Origin: Verrucomicrobiaceae bacterium
GTDB taxonomy: Bacteria; Verrucomicrobiota; Verrucomicrobiia; Verrucomicrobiales; Verrucomicrobiaceae
NCBI GenBank assembly: GCA_016795365.1
Contig: JAEUHN010000025.1
Location: 1 to 55,805, forward strand
Direction: 5' to 3'
DNA: 55,805 bases
Under the pieces are notes generated by a model, which was not told the DNA's origin, searched no databases, and worked only from the letters and a program-made list of their open reading frames with translations. The translations under genes and the position numbers were made by a program. Position 1 is the stretch's first letter. Each line of letters opens with the position of its first letter. Below are positions 1 through 9,503 of the stretch, one piece after another.

Positions 1-3000
1 GCTGACCACCTCGCTGCGCGCGTTGTAACCCCAGTTCCATCCTGGGCGGATGTTGGCTCCGGTGGCGGCTGAGGTGACCGTGCTGCGGCGTCCGGCGCTG
101 TCAAAGGTGTAGCTCCACCCGCTGAAGTAGTTGAGGTTCGCACCGGATTCAGGCGCGGTTCCCGAGGCCCCGTATTTGATGGAGGTCACCTTCCCGAAGG
201 CCTTGCCAAAGGAGGTTGCGACCGTCTTGTTCATCGTCGTGTAGGGCACCGGGGTGAAGCTGCCAGCGCTATTCAAGGCACTAACGCTGAGCGTGCGTGC
301 GATGTTTCCGAGATACGAACCATACGTGAACCGCACGCCGTCTGCCTCCACCGTCTCAAGCAGACCACCGGGGGCGTAGGTGTGGGTGGTGTTTACCAGC
401 GTGCTCATATTGAATGGCCCGGCAGGATTTCGGGTGATGGTGAGATTCTGTGCTCGTTTCCAGCCGGTCGAACTCGTTCCCGCATTTTGAAAAATGTTCG
501 CAGGGCGGCTGATGCCCAGCGAAAAATCGGCATCAAGTGGCTGATAGCTTTCGCCAGCCGGATAGGTAGCACTTCCTCCCGTGCCAAAGCTGGTGAGATG
601 GGAGCCCGAACCATCGGTCACGCTCAGCACCTGCCCGCCGGGATTGTAAGTCCAGCCTACCGCTGGAGTGGCGTCACTATAGACCTGGCTGGAGAGCCGT
701 CCCGCCGCGTCATAGCCATAGGTCACAGTGACACCGCGCGCCCAGATGCGCTGCGCAAGCCGTCCCTGAGCATCGTAGCGATAAGTGACGGCGCGCCCGC
801 CATGGTCCGTCTTTCCCACCAAAGCCCCGGATGCCTCGTCATACACCCAGGTGGTGACAGACGCCGGTTCACTGTCGAAAGCAGCGGGGACGGTGGCGTT
901 TGTGGTATCAACGAACCCGGTCCCTTCCCTGTAGGTCCTCATGCTGACCAATTGACCATCAATCGATGAGTAGCTATAGGCGACGGGATAAGTCGCGCCC
1001 CATTGATGAGTCAGGCGACCCGCTATGTCATAAGCATATCGGACTGACCCCGCCGGACTGACAGCCAGAATCACCCGCCCTGCGCTGTCATACGAATAGG
1101 TGGTCGTCACGCCGTAACGAGTTTCGGTTGCCACCTCATCAGTCTGCAGAGTGGTATTTGAGGGGCCGGAAACCGTGCGGAAATTTCGACTGATTGCGTA
1201 AACGGTCGAACCTGCGGAAGAAGTTTTCAGCCCCGCGAGAAGACCCGAATGATGATAAACATGTTGGGAAGTGACACCACCTTCAACAGACGACACCAAA
1301 AGATCGCCTTGGTAAGTGAAGGTTGAAACGATGCCCAGAGACACATTTCCGGTCGCCAGCCCCACCTTGAGGTTCTCCACCCGGTTCTTTGTGCCACCTT
1401 CGACGTTGTTATAGACTACCTCCCTTAGTGAGAGACTGCCTCTCGGGTCAATCGTCACAGTGGCCGAGTTTCGTCCGGGCAAGTTGAGGGCGGAACGAAC
1501 AATGGAGGTTCGAGATTGATTGCCAGAGCTGCCCAAACCATACTCAGTCGCCGTATCTTGGCTCCACCAGTATGAATTAGCGCTGGGGTAACCAGGCGCG
1601 TTGAGACTGACGTGACTTCGGGTCGTTTCCCGGCGCTGATAGTCACTGGTGCCCACAGCTTTCCTTTGAACCTCGATGAAGGATCCCATACCGGTCGTAT
1701 CAACACGCTGGGTAAAGTCCTCCACTCCGCTGCCTGCGATCGTGACCGACTTCAAGCTGCCGAATTCGAGACCCTGATCATCTGAAAAGCGATACAGCTT
1801 GGTTATCTTGCCAACGGTGCCTGATACCGGTGGCGGAGCGACGGTCTGTTCAGCGATGACGCGTCCTTGAAAATCTCGGGTGACCCAGCGCACACGCACC
1901 GAGGTAGCCGATCCTGTATGGATGACGTTCGTGATGCTTCCCGACGGGCGGAAGCCGATGGGTTGATCAAGCGTTCCATCGTTGACCTCGTAAGTGTGAT
2001 ACTCCGGGACGACTGCGGTGCCAGTGATGCTCTTGAGCTGACCATCTTTGTAATACGAGGTAATTCTCGTGGCTCCTCCTGGCAACGTTTCGGTCGTGAT
2101 GAGGCCATCTTCGGAATACGACCATTCAGTCACCCTTTGATTTCGGTCGATAGCACTGACCATCCGCCCCTGCTTGTCTCGCGTTTCTGATTCACGCGCC
2201 TGAAACGAGTTCGTCGTATTCGATATGGAGGTGGTGGTCGTCATGCCTGAATGGCTGATAGTTTTGATGATCCCGCTCGGCGATTGGGTCTGAACGATCT
2301 CGCCCGTGCCGACATCCTCCCACGTGATGCTCTCGGAACCATCGGCATCAGTGATCAGCGTTTTCACGACGCCTTTGCCATTGAGTGTCGCATAGGTCTG
2401 GTATTCATCCCGAACAACGACGCCATTCTTTGTGGTCTTGGTGTGACCACTGAGCGACTCGAACGAAGTGGTGGAAACCACTGTCCCCACAGTGTCCTCA
2501 GGGCCTGAATACAGAACCTCCCGGATCTCCGATATGCTCCCCCCTGAAGAAGCCACGTAGCGTGTGGCTCTTGGCTGACGGCTGAGGATGGTTACAGATC
2601 CAAAGGTCTTGTCGCCGTCATGAACTTCATTGAGGATGGCATTCCAAGTCTGGATTTCGTAGCTACCCTCGTTGGGATAGCCAGGCTTTCCGTCCAGGCT
2701 CTTGCGCAGGGTGAAAATGCCCGTGTTACTGTCGAATTCACCGCTGAAAGCGGCGGTGTCGCCATTACCGAACGCAGCCCCATCACTCATCACCTTCACA
2801 TAAGAACTAAAGGTTTGTGAGTTGGGGTCCCATTTGACTCTTCCCTGAATGATAGCCAAGTCGGAACTCAAAGCCGCCAGTTCACCACCTCCCGCAAATG
2901 GCCCGCCCAATTGATTTGCAAGACAGGCATGGGTTCCTATCTGCTCAATGGAGAGCACTGTTCCTCCAGCAGACTCGATCACCTTGCGGTGACGGAATTC

Positions 3001-4449
3001 AGGCAAAACATAGGCTCCCTTTAGGTCTGAATCCACCTCAGTAAGGTCCTTGATCCACCACTCCGTTTGAGTTTTCCGACATGAATTCGGATCCGCCAAA
3101 GCAGCAGTAGGTGTCGCAGGTCCATCGAGCCAAGGACGCAATTCCACCGTCGGCTTCTTGGTGACGGAGTCATAAGTGGGATAGGCAACCCAGGTGCCAT
3201 CGGGGTAGGTCATGCTTGAGACCAAGTTCTTCTGAAACAACTGGGCCGGATCAGGATTTTCGTGGTGGGTCCATTTAGTGGTCTGCGTCACCGAGTCCTG
3301 GCCACTTCCGGTCGTTACCACCCTCTTCTTGAGGAGGGCCGGATGATCGGCATCTCCAGTATTGGTCTTGAAATAGCTTCGTGCCACTACCGGCGGCGCT
3401 CCCGGAACTGCGGGGGTCGTTTCGGCCGAAGCTACGCGGACTTCCATCGTAGGATCACCGAACTCCTGGCGCAAGGCGGCAAGCTCATCACCAAGCAACA
3501 TGGAACTCGTGCCGTCCACGATGGAGCCGTCGAACTTGTTCATTCGCCATTGATACTCGGTGGGACTGGTAGCGAGTCCCTCGATCGACATGGTCTTGCT
3601 TGCCAAGCCTGTATGCGTGATCGTGATTTTGGGCTGTGTCCCAAACGTGCCCTGAGTTGAGTATTTGAGGGATACAGAAACGGGCTGGAAATCACGAGGA
3701 GTTCCTGCGACGGTAGCTTTGGGAGCAAAGTAGAGCAGCACTTCCGTGGCAATGCCATTCGTGATGGTCCAGTAGAAGGTCAGGGTTACATTGTCATTTT
3801 GAAAGACCTGGGGGCGTCCGTCGGTTCGAAATGTCTTGGTGAAACTGTTCGGCTGGAACTCCTCCAGAACAAACTTTCCAGCCGCTGGCGCGTAGTCCAA
3901 CGACAAGGCTTGGCGGAGAGTTGACGCACTTCCCGCCATATCAAAACCAAATCGTAACCGCCCGTAGGGAAGTCCGGTTGCGTCTCTACCCAAACCAAAA
4001 TCAACATTCATGGCAGTCGGAGAGGCACCGTCCTGGGTGATCTGGGGATTGCTTCCCCCGCCTCCACACTGCGCGCAGCCAGAATCCTCGTCTTCGTCAG
4101 TCGGGAGTGTCATGTTCATTTCACCGGCATTGTGCTCCGGTGAGTCTGCAGGAGGAGGTTCGCTTTTTCGGGGTGGGCAAGGGATGACTCCTTCAACAGT
4201 AGCATTGGGGTGAAAAACAACCCATTGCTGACGCTCTTCATTGAACTCGTAACCTACGTCCCAATTGTTGGCGTCCGCTTCGGCATCTCCTTCAATGTCG
4301 AAAAAATGGGGATAGGATTCGCCAGGATCCGCCGACACTGCAATGCCTGCACATCGGGGCTTTTCCCCTTCGCACGGGGATTCGCGAGCAGAGAGGGATG
4401 GCCAAATCCAAGTTAGACAGAGGGTGGCGTAGAGAACTGGAGCTTTCAT
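1..4449 (-). CDS. Secreted RHS/YD-repeat protein (3' end beyond window)
   Basis: The frame is open for 1483 codons from an ATG at 4449 to the left edge, so the gene is partial and its C-terminal tip is not visible. The N-terminus (MKAPVLYATLCLTWIW...) looks like a signal peptide. After it come acidic and Cys-containing segments (CAQCGGG around residue 120), then a long beta-rich region. Many YD-type repeats of the RHS family follow, such as YSYDSAGRV, YAYDIAGRL, YRYDAQGRL and YGYDAAGRL, encoded around 1100-700. RHS proteins form large hollow beta-cocoons that often carry a C-terminal toxin or adhesive tip, which here lies outside the window. It sits 29 bp behind a secreted calcium-repeat protein, so the two are probably co-transcribed. 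No Shine-Dalgarno site is obvious. Family call is firm; biological role is inference. Confidence 0.85.
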   Translation of the reverse strand, partial: MKAPVLYATLCLTWIWPSLSARESPCEGEKPRCAGIAVSADPGESYPHFFDIEGDAEADANNWDVGYEFNEERQQWVVFHPNATVEGVIPCPPRKSEPPPADSPEHNAGEMNMTLPTDEDEDSGCAQCGGGGSNPQITQDGASPTAMNVDFGLGRDATGLPYGRLRFGFDMAGSASTLRQALSLDYAPAAGKFVLEEFQPNSFTKTFRTDGRPQVFQNDNVTLTFYWTITNGIATEVLLYFAPKATVAGTPRDFQPVSVSLKYSTQGTFGTQPKITITHTGLASKTMSIEGLATSPTEYQWRMNKFDGSIVDGTSSMLLGDELAALRQEFGDPTMEVRVASAETTPAVPGAPPVVARSYFKTNTGDADHPALLKKRVVTTGSGQDSVTQTTKWTHHENPDPAQLFQKNLVSSMTYPDGTWVAYPTYDSVTKKPTVELRPWLDGPATPTAALADPNSCRKTQTEWWIKDLTEVDSDLKGAYVLPEFRHRKVIESAGGTVLSIEQIGTHACLANQLGGPFAGGGELAALSSDLAIIQGRVKWDPNSQTFSSYVKVMSDGAAFGNGDTAAFSGEFDSNTGIFTLRKSLDGKPGYPNEGSYEIQTWNAILNEVHDGDKTFGSVTILSRQPRATRYVASSGGSISEIREVLYSGPEDTVGTVVSTTSFESLSGHTKTTKNGVVVRDEYQTYATLNGKGVVKTLITDADGSESITWEDVGTGEIVQTQSPSGIIKTISHSGMTTTTSISNTTNSFQARESETRDKQGRMVSAIDRNQRVTEWSYSEDGLITTETLPGGATRITSYYKDGQLKSITGTAVVPEYHTYEVNDGTLDQPIGFRPSGSITNVIHTGSATSVRVRWVTRDFQGRVIAEQTVAPPPVSGTVGKITKLYRFSDDQGLEFGSLKSVTIAGSGVEDFTQRVDTTGMGSFIEVQRKAVGTSDYQRRETTRSHVSLNAPGYPSANSYWWSQDTATEYGLGSSGNQSRTSIVRSALNLPGRNSATVTIDPRGSLSLREVVYNNVEGGTKNRVENLKVGLATGNVSLGIVSTFTYQGDLLVSSVEGGVTSQHVYHHSGLLAGLKTSSAGSTVYAISRNFRTVSGPSNTTLQTDEVATETRYGVTTTYSYDSAGRVILAVSPAGSVRYAYDIAGRLTHQWGATYPVAYSYSSIDGQLVSMRTYREGTGFVDTTNATVPAAFDSEPASVTTWVYDEASGALVGKTDHGGRAVTYRYDAQGRLAQRIWARGVTVTYGYDAAGRLSSQVYSDATPAVGWTYNPGGQVLSVTDGSGSHLTSFGTGGSATYPAGESYQPLDADFSLGISRPANIFQNAGTSSTGWKRAQNLTITRNPAGPFNMSTLVNTTHTYAPGGLLETVEADGVRFTYGSYLGNIARTLSVSALNSAGSFTPVPYTTMNKTVATSFGKAFGKVTSIKYGASGTAPESGANLNYFSGWSYTFDSAGRRSTVTSAATGANIRPGWNWGYNARSEVVS

Positions 4450-4478
4450 CACGGAAAAGAATTGGGAATTTAGATTGA

Positions 4479-6881
4479 TCAACGCGTGACCTTCATTCCT
4501 GCACGTGTGTCGGTTGTCAGAATGAGTGCTCCGACTCCGAGGGCGTTTGCGGGAACAACATCCCTGCGGCCATTGCCGTCCTTGTCCCACAGAAGCGGCG
4601 CATAATCGCCTGGACTCATTGCCTCGTCGGCATCTAAAATGCCGTCTGCGTCCGCATCGTGGCGGCCATTACGGTATGTTTTGCCCCCGAAGAATGTTTC
4701 TTCATAGGCGTCCAGCAAGCCATCACCGTCAGAGTCATCTGCGGTGACTGGCCCATCGCCTGCTCCGCTGATCGGGAATGCATGGTAGGCCCACGGATCA
4801 GGCCCTGTCGGAATCACGGTGCTGGAGTATTGGTCGTGAGGATCAGTTCCGTCACCAATCTCCCGTGCATCGTTCGCTCCATCGCCGTCAGCATCACCAT
4901 CGCCATCATTGAAATTGAGGCTGTTTTGCAGTTCAAATAGATCTGTGAGCCCGTCTCCATCGCGGTCAAAAACCGAGTCATTGGTGCCTGCCTGCGTTTC
5001 CTGGATCAAGGGATTGAAACCGAGCGCCAACTCCTCGGCATTGGTAACGCCATCGCCATCGTAGTCGGCGGCGGCATCGGGGGTTCTGATCTTCATGCCT
5101 CCAGCGGGATTGCTCTCCAGTCCGTAGTGATGCTCCCAGGCATCGGGGAGGCCATCGGCGTCCCAGTCACCGGCATTGACACGAGATGCGAGATCTGTGG
5201 CAAGCAGGCGTCCGCTCGCCACCAGGATGCTCCAGTCCAGCAATGCGATTCCATTCACCATCCGGGTGGTGGCGCTGCGGGGATGGAGAACGAGGGAGGC
5301 TTCCTCGAAATTGAAGAGACCATCGTTGTCGGAGTCCTCCACGGAGTCGTCAAAAACACCGTCGTTAAGCTGGAAATGCTGCTCGAAAACGGTGGTCATG
5401 CCGTCCTGATCGGCGTCGAAACGGACGAGGTTGGCATTGAGCGGAATGCCGGCCTGATATTGGTCGAAATTGGACACCCCATCGCCATCGAGGTCGCCGT
5501 AGGCGTCGGAGGCATTGGTGGGATTCAGTCCATAGAAGGTCTCGACCCAATCGGGGATGCCGTCACCGATCCCCTCATCCTGGTCTGTCATGTCCACCAA
5601 GTAGAAATCGGTCGAATTCGGCGTGGTCAAGGGATGGGACTCGTGGATCGAAAACGCATTCAGAGGATCGGTGTGGTAGGTGCGCAATTCCTCGAAATCG
5701 GTGAGTCCATCCGAGTCGGTATCGATCATCGTGCTGTTCGTGCCGTAGCCGCTCTCTTCGGCGTCCGTCAGCCCGTCGCCGTCGGCGTCGGTGGCCGTTC
5801 CAGGCTCTGGAGCAGGCTGAGGCCACGGTTCGCTGTCAAAGAAGTTGGCCTGGCCATCGCCATCGTCGTCGTTCATCGCGCCCTCGTTCCAGGAGATCAA
5901 ATTGGCGCTGCTGTAGTTCGTTGAGTCGCTGGGTGCGGGATCAAAGAAGTTCGCGAAGCTGTCACCGTCGGAGTTTTCGGTGGCCGCCGTTCCATACCAT
6001 GCTGAGCCGTTGACAGGGCTGGTATTGGACGGGTCATTGGGAGCCGGATCACTGCCGTCGGGGATTCCGTCAAGGTCCATGTCCGAGGGCGGAGGAGAGC
6101 TTCCCGGAGGATTGCCCGAGGGCGGCGGATCGTAGGGACTGCTGTCGTAGAAGTTGGCAGAGCCATCCCCATCTGCATCGTCGAGGGCGGATGCATACGG
6201 CCACGAGAGGTTGTTGTAGCCGCTGTAGTTCACCCAGTCCTGGGGTGCCGGATCGACTCCGTTGACGAGCCCGTCGCCGTCGTCATCACTTGTGGGAACC
6301 GACGGCCAAGGGGTGGTGTCGTAGAAATTCGAAGTGCCGTCGTTGTCCCCATCGTTCAAGGCATCTGCATACCAGGAAGTTTGATTGGTAGAACTGTAGT
6401 TGGCCGAGTCGTTGGGCGCAGGGTCACTGTTATCGTCAAATCCGTCGCTATCGGTGTCAGGAACCGACGGTGGGGCAAAGTAGTTCCACACAGCCGGGTT
6501 TGTGAGGTCGTAAAACACCTCGCTTCCGTCCGTGTGCCCATCGCTATCGGTATCTGGGTTGTAGGGATCTGTGCCCCACGAGGCCTCCTGGTCATTGCTC
6601 AAGCCATCACCATCGGCATCGGAGCTAGAACCCAGGGAGGACAAGAGCGTGTATTGATCGGTGCTGTTCCCATCGAGCCAATGCCAGGCGTATTCACCAA
6701 ACGGGATGGTGTTATTGTCCTGTGTCACCCATTCGGCCCGGCCGACTTGCATCGGTGAGAACGCCCATGTGCAAAACGCCACAAGCTGTAGCCAGCGAAT
6801 TCCAGGATGGCGAACCGTGCTCAGCCAACGTGAGCGCCTGTGATGAGGAGTGAAGTAGTCAAGACGATCTTCAGATTGCAT
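4479..6881 (-). CDS. Secreted protein with thrombospondin type 3-like calcium-binding repeats
   Basis: About 800 residues dominated by Asp-rich repeats of the type DxDGDGxxDxxE and DTDSDGxxD, typical of thrombospondin type 3/EF-hand-like calcium loops. Clusters lie in the N-terminal third (DADGDGLSNDQEASWGTDP) and again through the middle and C-terminus. The chosen ATG at 6881 puts a basic stretch (HHRRSRW) in front of a hydrophobic run (WLQLVAFCTWAF) and an Ala-rich exit, like a long signal peptide. A GTG at 6926 would add 15 residues and cannot be excluded. In other Verrucomicrobia and Planctomycetes such proteins are exported and surface-associated. The downstream RHS gene follows after 29 bp, suggesting joint secretion or surface display. 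The repeats imply calcium-stabilised structure; no enzymatic motif was seen. Confidence 0.8.
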   Translation of the reverse strand: MQSEDRLDYFTPHHRRSRWLSTVRHPGIRWLQLVAFCTWAFSPMQVGRAEWVTQDNNTIPFGEYAWHWLDGNSTDQYTLLSSLGSSSDADGDGLSNDQEASWGTDPYNPDTDSDGHTDGSEVFYDLTNPAVWNYFAPPSVPDTDSDGFDDNSDPAPNDSANYSSTNQTSWYADALNDGDNDGTSNFYDTTPWPSVPTSDDDGDGLVNGVDPAPQDWVNYSGYNNLSWPYASALDDADGDGSANFYDSSPYDPPPSGNPPGSSPPPSDMDLDGIPDGSDPAPNDPSNTSPVNGSAWYGTAATENSDGDSFANFFDPAPSDSTNYSSANLISWNEGAMNDDDGDGQANFFDSEPWPQPAPEPGTATDADGDGLTDAEESGYGTNSTMIDTDSDGLTDFEELRTYHTDPLNAFSIHESHPLTTPNSTDFYLVDMTDQDEGIGDGIPDWVETFYGLNPTNASDAYGDLDGDGVSNFDQYQAGIPLNANLVRFDADQDGMTTVFEQHFQLNDGVFDDSVEDSDNDGLFNFEEASLVLHPRSATTRMVNGIALLDWSILVASGRLLATDLASRVNAGDWDADGLPDAWEHHYGLESNPAGGMKIRTPDAAADYDGDGVTNAEELALGFNPLIQETQAGTNDSVFDRDGDGLTDLFELQNSLNFNDGDGDADGDGANDAREIGDGTDPHDQYSSTVIPTGPDPWAYHAFPISGAGDGPVTADDSDGDGLLDAYEETFFGGKTYRNGRHDADADGILDADEAMSPGDYAPLLWDKDGNGRRDVVPANALGVGALILTTDTRAGMKVTR

Positions 6882-7257
6882 GGCAACAGGGGGCGGGTTC
6901 GGAGTTGGAGCTCGAAGTTTCGTCACACACGGACTGTGACCTATTCAAGATCAGCATGGGGAATCCGCCGCTTCTCCTGGGTTGAGTCGAGGTGCTCGAG
7001 GCAATCCCCCGAAGATGCGACTGCTGTGCCATTAGTGACATCATCTCAGTGATCAACCGATCTGATTTCGAGCTGGGGCTGCAAGGGTGAGTAATCTCGA
7101 CCATAAGACTTATGGAGTATTACCCGGAATGCTGGACTTTTGTCACGCAGATTTTTTCTCATTGCGCAAGATTGCCAGAATGAGGCTATCACTTACAAGC
7201 CACGCACGGCCCACTGGAAGGCCAGATCACCATGCCGTCGGCAAAACACGATAGATG

Positions 7258-7281
7258 AAAACTTCGGTCGCCCGAAGTTTT
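7258..7281. repeat. Palindromic element, copy 1
   Basis: Arms AAAACTTCGG and CCGAAGTTTT (10 bp, perfect) flank the centre TCGC. The same element in the opposite orientation lies inside the replication gene at 8883-8904. Two near-identical copies 1.6 kb apart, one non-coding and one coding, suggest either a protein-binding site of the replicon or a small dispersed palindromic repeat. Confidence 0.7.
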
Positions 7282-7511
7282 GCCGGTCATCCCGCCGCCA
7301 TCGTCCCGCTTGTGCGAATGCTGTGCGTTCGACGCAAGCCAGCCGATGCGCCCTTCCCAAGCCCTGCGCAGCTTCCACCTGACCTTCATTGCTCACTCCG
7401 TCGCCTTGCCGCAGCGAATCACTCGATCAGGTGAAAGTAGCGCAGCACGACCATGCACGGATGCGGGAGAAAAACTTTGTCTGACAGCAGTTCGGCGCGC
7501 GGGTCACTGGG

Positions 7512-7520
7512 TTATCCACA
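7512..7520 (+). promoter_or_regulatory. DnaA box
   Basis: The sequence TTATCCACA matches the classical high-affinity DnaA-binding nonamer exactly. It lies 45 bp upstream of the first gene of the replication operon, the place expected for a plasmid-type origin that recruits host DnaA. Confidence 0.65.
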
Positions 7521-7526
7521 GGGGGG

Positions 7527-7545
7527 CGTGACCGTGCGTGTCACG
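7527..7545. promoter_or_regulatory. Inverted repeat upstream of the regulator gene (possible operator)
   Basis: CGTGAC and GTCACG, separated by 7 bp, sit 20 bp before the ATG of the ribbon-helix-helix gene. A TATGAT hexamer follows at 7553-7558. Small CopG-type proteins commonly bind such repeats to repress their own rep operon. The link here is by position only. Confidence 0.4.
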
Positions 7546-7564
7546 TTCATGATATGATGACGGC

Positions 7565-7765
7565 ATGGAAAAGATCATTCGTAAATCAGCGGGAGTGAAG
7601 TTCGAGAGCGATGTGCTCGCGTTTGTTGATCAGCTGGCGCGGGAGCAGCAGCGCAGCCGCAGTTTCATCATCAATCATGTGTTGCGCTGGTATGCGCGAC
7701 ATCTGGCAGAGCAGCAGCAGAAGGTCGAGGCTGCGAAGGACGCTGCGCCAGTGATTCAGATGTAG
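7565..7765 (+). CDS. Ribbon-helix-helix DNA-binding protein (CopG/Arc type)
   Basis: A 66-residue protein with the pattern of a ribbon-helix-helix regulator: a short beta segment (SAGVKFESDVLAFVDQLA) followed by a helix rich in Arg, Gln and Ser (REQQRSRSFIINHVLRWYARHL) and a charged tail. It is the first gene of the replication operon, only 4 bp before the replication protein. In plasmids this position is typical of copy-number regulators that repress rep. An inverted repeat and a Pribnow-like TATGAT lie just upstream, fitting autoregulation. No Shine-Dalgarno site is visible, so translation may start near the 5' end of the mRNA. It could also be a partition accessory protein. Confidence 0.75.
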   Translation: MEKIIRKSAGVKFESDVLAFVDQLAREQQRSRSFIINHVLRWYARHLAEQQQKVEAAKDAAPVIQM

Positions 7766-7769
7766 CGCT

Positions 7770-9503
7770 ATGGGCGTCACTCTTGGCGAAAACAAGATCG
7801 CACTCATCAGCACGGCGGCACCGAGCCGCTCGATTTCAGCCTTCGCGGGGTTCAAGCCGCCGACATCGAACACGACCTACACGCCGAATCAGTTCTTTGA
7901 TGTCGTGATCCCGCACTTCTCACGGGGAGTGGTGCGCATTGTGGCCTACCTCCTGCGGAAGACGTTGGGCTGGTGCGATGCCAACGGCAATCCACAGGAA
8001 GAGCAGATTGAAGTCACCTATCGTGAGCTGGAGCAAAAGGCAGGCGTGGGTCATGATGGCATTCGTCGGGCGCTGGATGAAGCCTTGTCGGCGAAGCTCA
8101 TCGACTGTGTTCGCGAAGGAAGGATGAAGTCCGCGCATGATGCCGGTCAATCGGCTCTCTATGCACTTCGCTGGAGCGCGGCGGACTACACGACCTCACC
8201 CGCTGTGTTCAGCGGGTTCTTCGAAGGCGAAGGCAATCGCACCGACATCCCGAATGAGTTCTTCGATGTCGTCGCGCCAAACGAACCGCTCAGTGTGATC
8301 AAGGTCGTCGGCTCGATCATTCGCCACTCGATTGGCTTTCAGACGAAGCATGGCCGTCGTCGGCAGCAGGTGGCCATCTCCTTCCAGCACATTCAGAACT
8401 ATGCGCGCATCGGCAGTCGTGATGATTTGACCAAGGCCATCCGCATCGCATTAGCGAAGCGCTACATCGTTCGCATTGAGGCAGGCGTCTTTGATCACCG
8501 CACAACGTTTCAACGCGCCGCAACCTATGCGTTGTGCTGGTCGGATTCCCGGATCGCTCCGGAATCCGAACCAGGTCTCGATCACTCCGAAAATCGAACC
8601 ACCATCGCTCCGATTTCCGAACCAGCGGATCAGTCCGAAAACCGAACCAGTATTGAAACGAAACCAGGAAATGAAACTGGAAACAGGCAACCGGCGGCTG
8701 ACACGCTTCATCGAAGGCTCGTCAGCATTGGGTTCAGTGAGAAGACCGCAGCGAAATTGATTCGTGAGCACTCGAAGCAGACCATTGAGCAACAAATCGC
8801 GTGGTTGCCAGACCGGGCGCCAGCACGAAGTCCCGCAGGTTTGTTGCGACGAGCGATTGAGCAGCGATGGCCTGCGCCGATCAAACTTCGGGCGACCGAA
8901 GTTTTCATTCGCCCCGAGGGTTATGAGTTTGCCCGCTGTTTCTACGCAGCCTACGGCGGCAATCGTGGCGAGCCGGTGAACGATCCTTCGCCACGAGAAG
9001 CCGAGCTGGCATCGGGCTTCGTGCAGCGGTTGGCACGAGCCACCCAGGGCACCATGCGGGCTGCCGAGTGGGGCCGCGAGCTGGGGCGGCTTGCTCGCGA
9101 ACAACGCAACCCGTTTCCATCGCTTCAACTCGCCATCCGTCAGTTAGGCGATGCGTTTCTGGTGAGTGAGGAGAAGAAGCGTCTGCACACTCAGCTCGCG
9201 GCAACAACGCAACGACGCGAGGCCCATGAGGCCAAGCACCGGGCAGCTTGGCTTGCCTGGCTCGCCGAGCGTGAAGCGCAGACACAGCAAGCTCAGCCCG
9301 GCGACTACGCACGCTTCATCGCGAAGCGAGATCGCCAGCGCGAGGAACTGCGCAGCGATTCCAAGCCCTGGTCGCTCAAAGCCCTCGAAGGCTTCGACAC
9401 CGAGGCATCACGACTCGCCGCGTTTCGCGAACACTTCGCGCTCCCGGACTTCTGGCAATGGGACGCCAACTTTAACAGCCAGCCATTTAACCCACGAACA
9501 TGA
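7770..9503 (+). CDS. Plasmid-type replication initiator with two tandem winged-helix domains
   Basis: A 577-residue protein whose first half holds two related domains. Residues about 34-135 begin TPNQFFDVVIP and contain RIVAYLLRKTLGW. Residues about 155-255 begin IPNEFFDVVAP and contain KVVGSIIRHSIGF. Each looks like the winged-helix fold of phage replication protein O and plasmid replisome organisers, where a helix with KTxGW/HSIGF precedes the recognition helix. The C-terminal half is Arg/Glu/Gln-rich and helical. The gene lies between a ribbon-helix-helix regulator (4 bp upstream) and parA (ATGA overlap), the usual place for a replication initiator. A palindrome also present upstream of the operon is embedded in its coding sequence near residue 372. 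The replication role is inferred from fold and context. Confidence 0.7.
   Translation: MGVTLGENKIALISTAAPSRSISAFAGFKPPTSNTTYTPNQFFDVVIPHFSRGVVRIVAYLLRKTLGWCDANGNPQEEQIEVTYRELEQKAGVGHDGIRRALDEALSAKLIDCVREGRMKSAHDAGQSALYALRWSAADYTTSPAVFSGFFEGEGNRTDIPNEFFDVVAPNEPLSVIKVVGSIIRHSIGFQTKHGRRRQQVAISFQHIQNYARIGSRDDLTKAIRIALAKRYIVRIEAGVFDHRTTFQRAATYALCWSDSRIAPESEPGLDHSENRTTIAPISEPADQSENRTSIETKPGNETGNRQPAADTLHRRLVSIGFSEKTAAKLIREHSKQTIEQQIAWLPDRAPARSPAGLLRRAIEQRWPAPIKLRATEVFIRPEGYEFARCFYAAYGGNRGEPVNDPSPREAELASGFVQRLARATQGTMRAAEWGRELGRLAREQRNPFPSLQLAIRQLGDAFLVSEEKKRLHTQLAATTQRREAHEAKHRAAWLAWLAEREAQTQQAQPGDYARFIAKRDRQREELRSDSKPWSLKALEGFDTEASRLAAFREHFALPDFWQWDANFNSQPFNPRT
8883..8904. repeat. Palindromic element, copy 2 (inside replication gene)
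   Basis: Arms AAACTTCGG and CCGAAGTTT (9 bp, perfect) with centre GCGA. It is the reverse complement of the element at 7258-7281, and the identity extends over about 24 bp. It is translated as KLRATEVF within the replication protein, so it is tolerated as coding sequence. Confidence 0.7.

Larger units (their letters stand above)
6927..7564. other. Intergenic region, probable replication-origin/control region
   Basis: About 640 bp separate the minus-strand calcium-repeat gene from the plus-strand replication operon. No convincing gene was found. The region holds a 24-bp palindrome (7258-7281), a perfect DnaA box (7512-7520) and an inverted repeat next to the first gene (7527-7545), each listed separately. 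Their position directly upstream of a replication-protein operon suggests an origin. That is inference: no AT-rich unwinding element or iteron array is evident. Confidence 0.45.

Noticed and set aside
5127..5924. Open reading frame of 265 codons on the plus strand
   Set aside because: It lies opposite the calcium-repeat gene; its Val/Ile/Gly-rich product is the expected shadow of Asp-rich repeats.
8451..9128. Minus-strand frame of 225 codons
   Set aside because: Shadow of the replication gene with no start context or domain.
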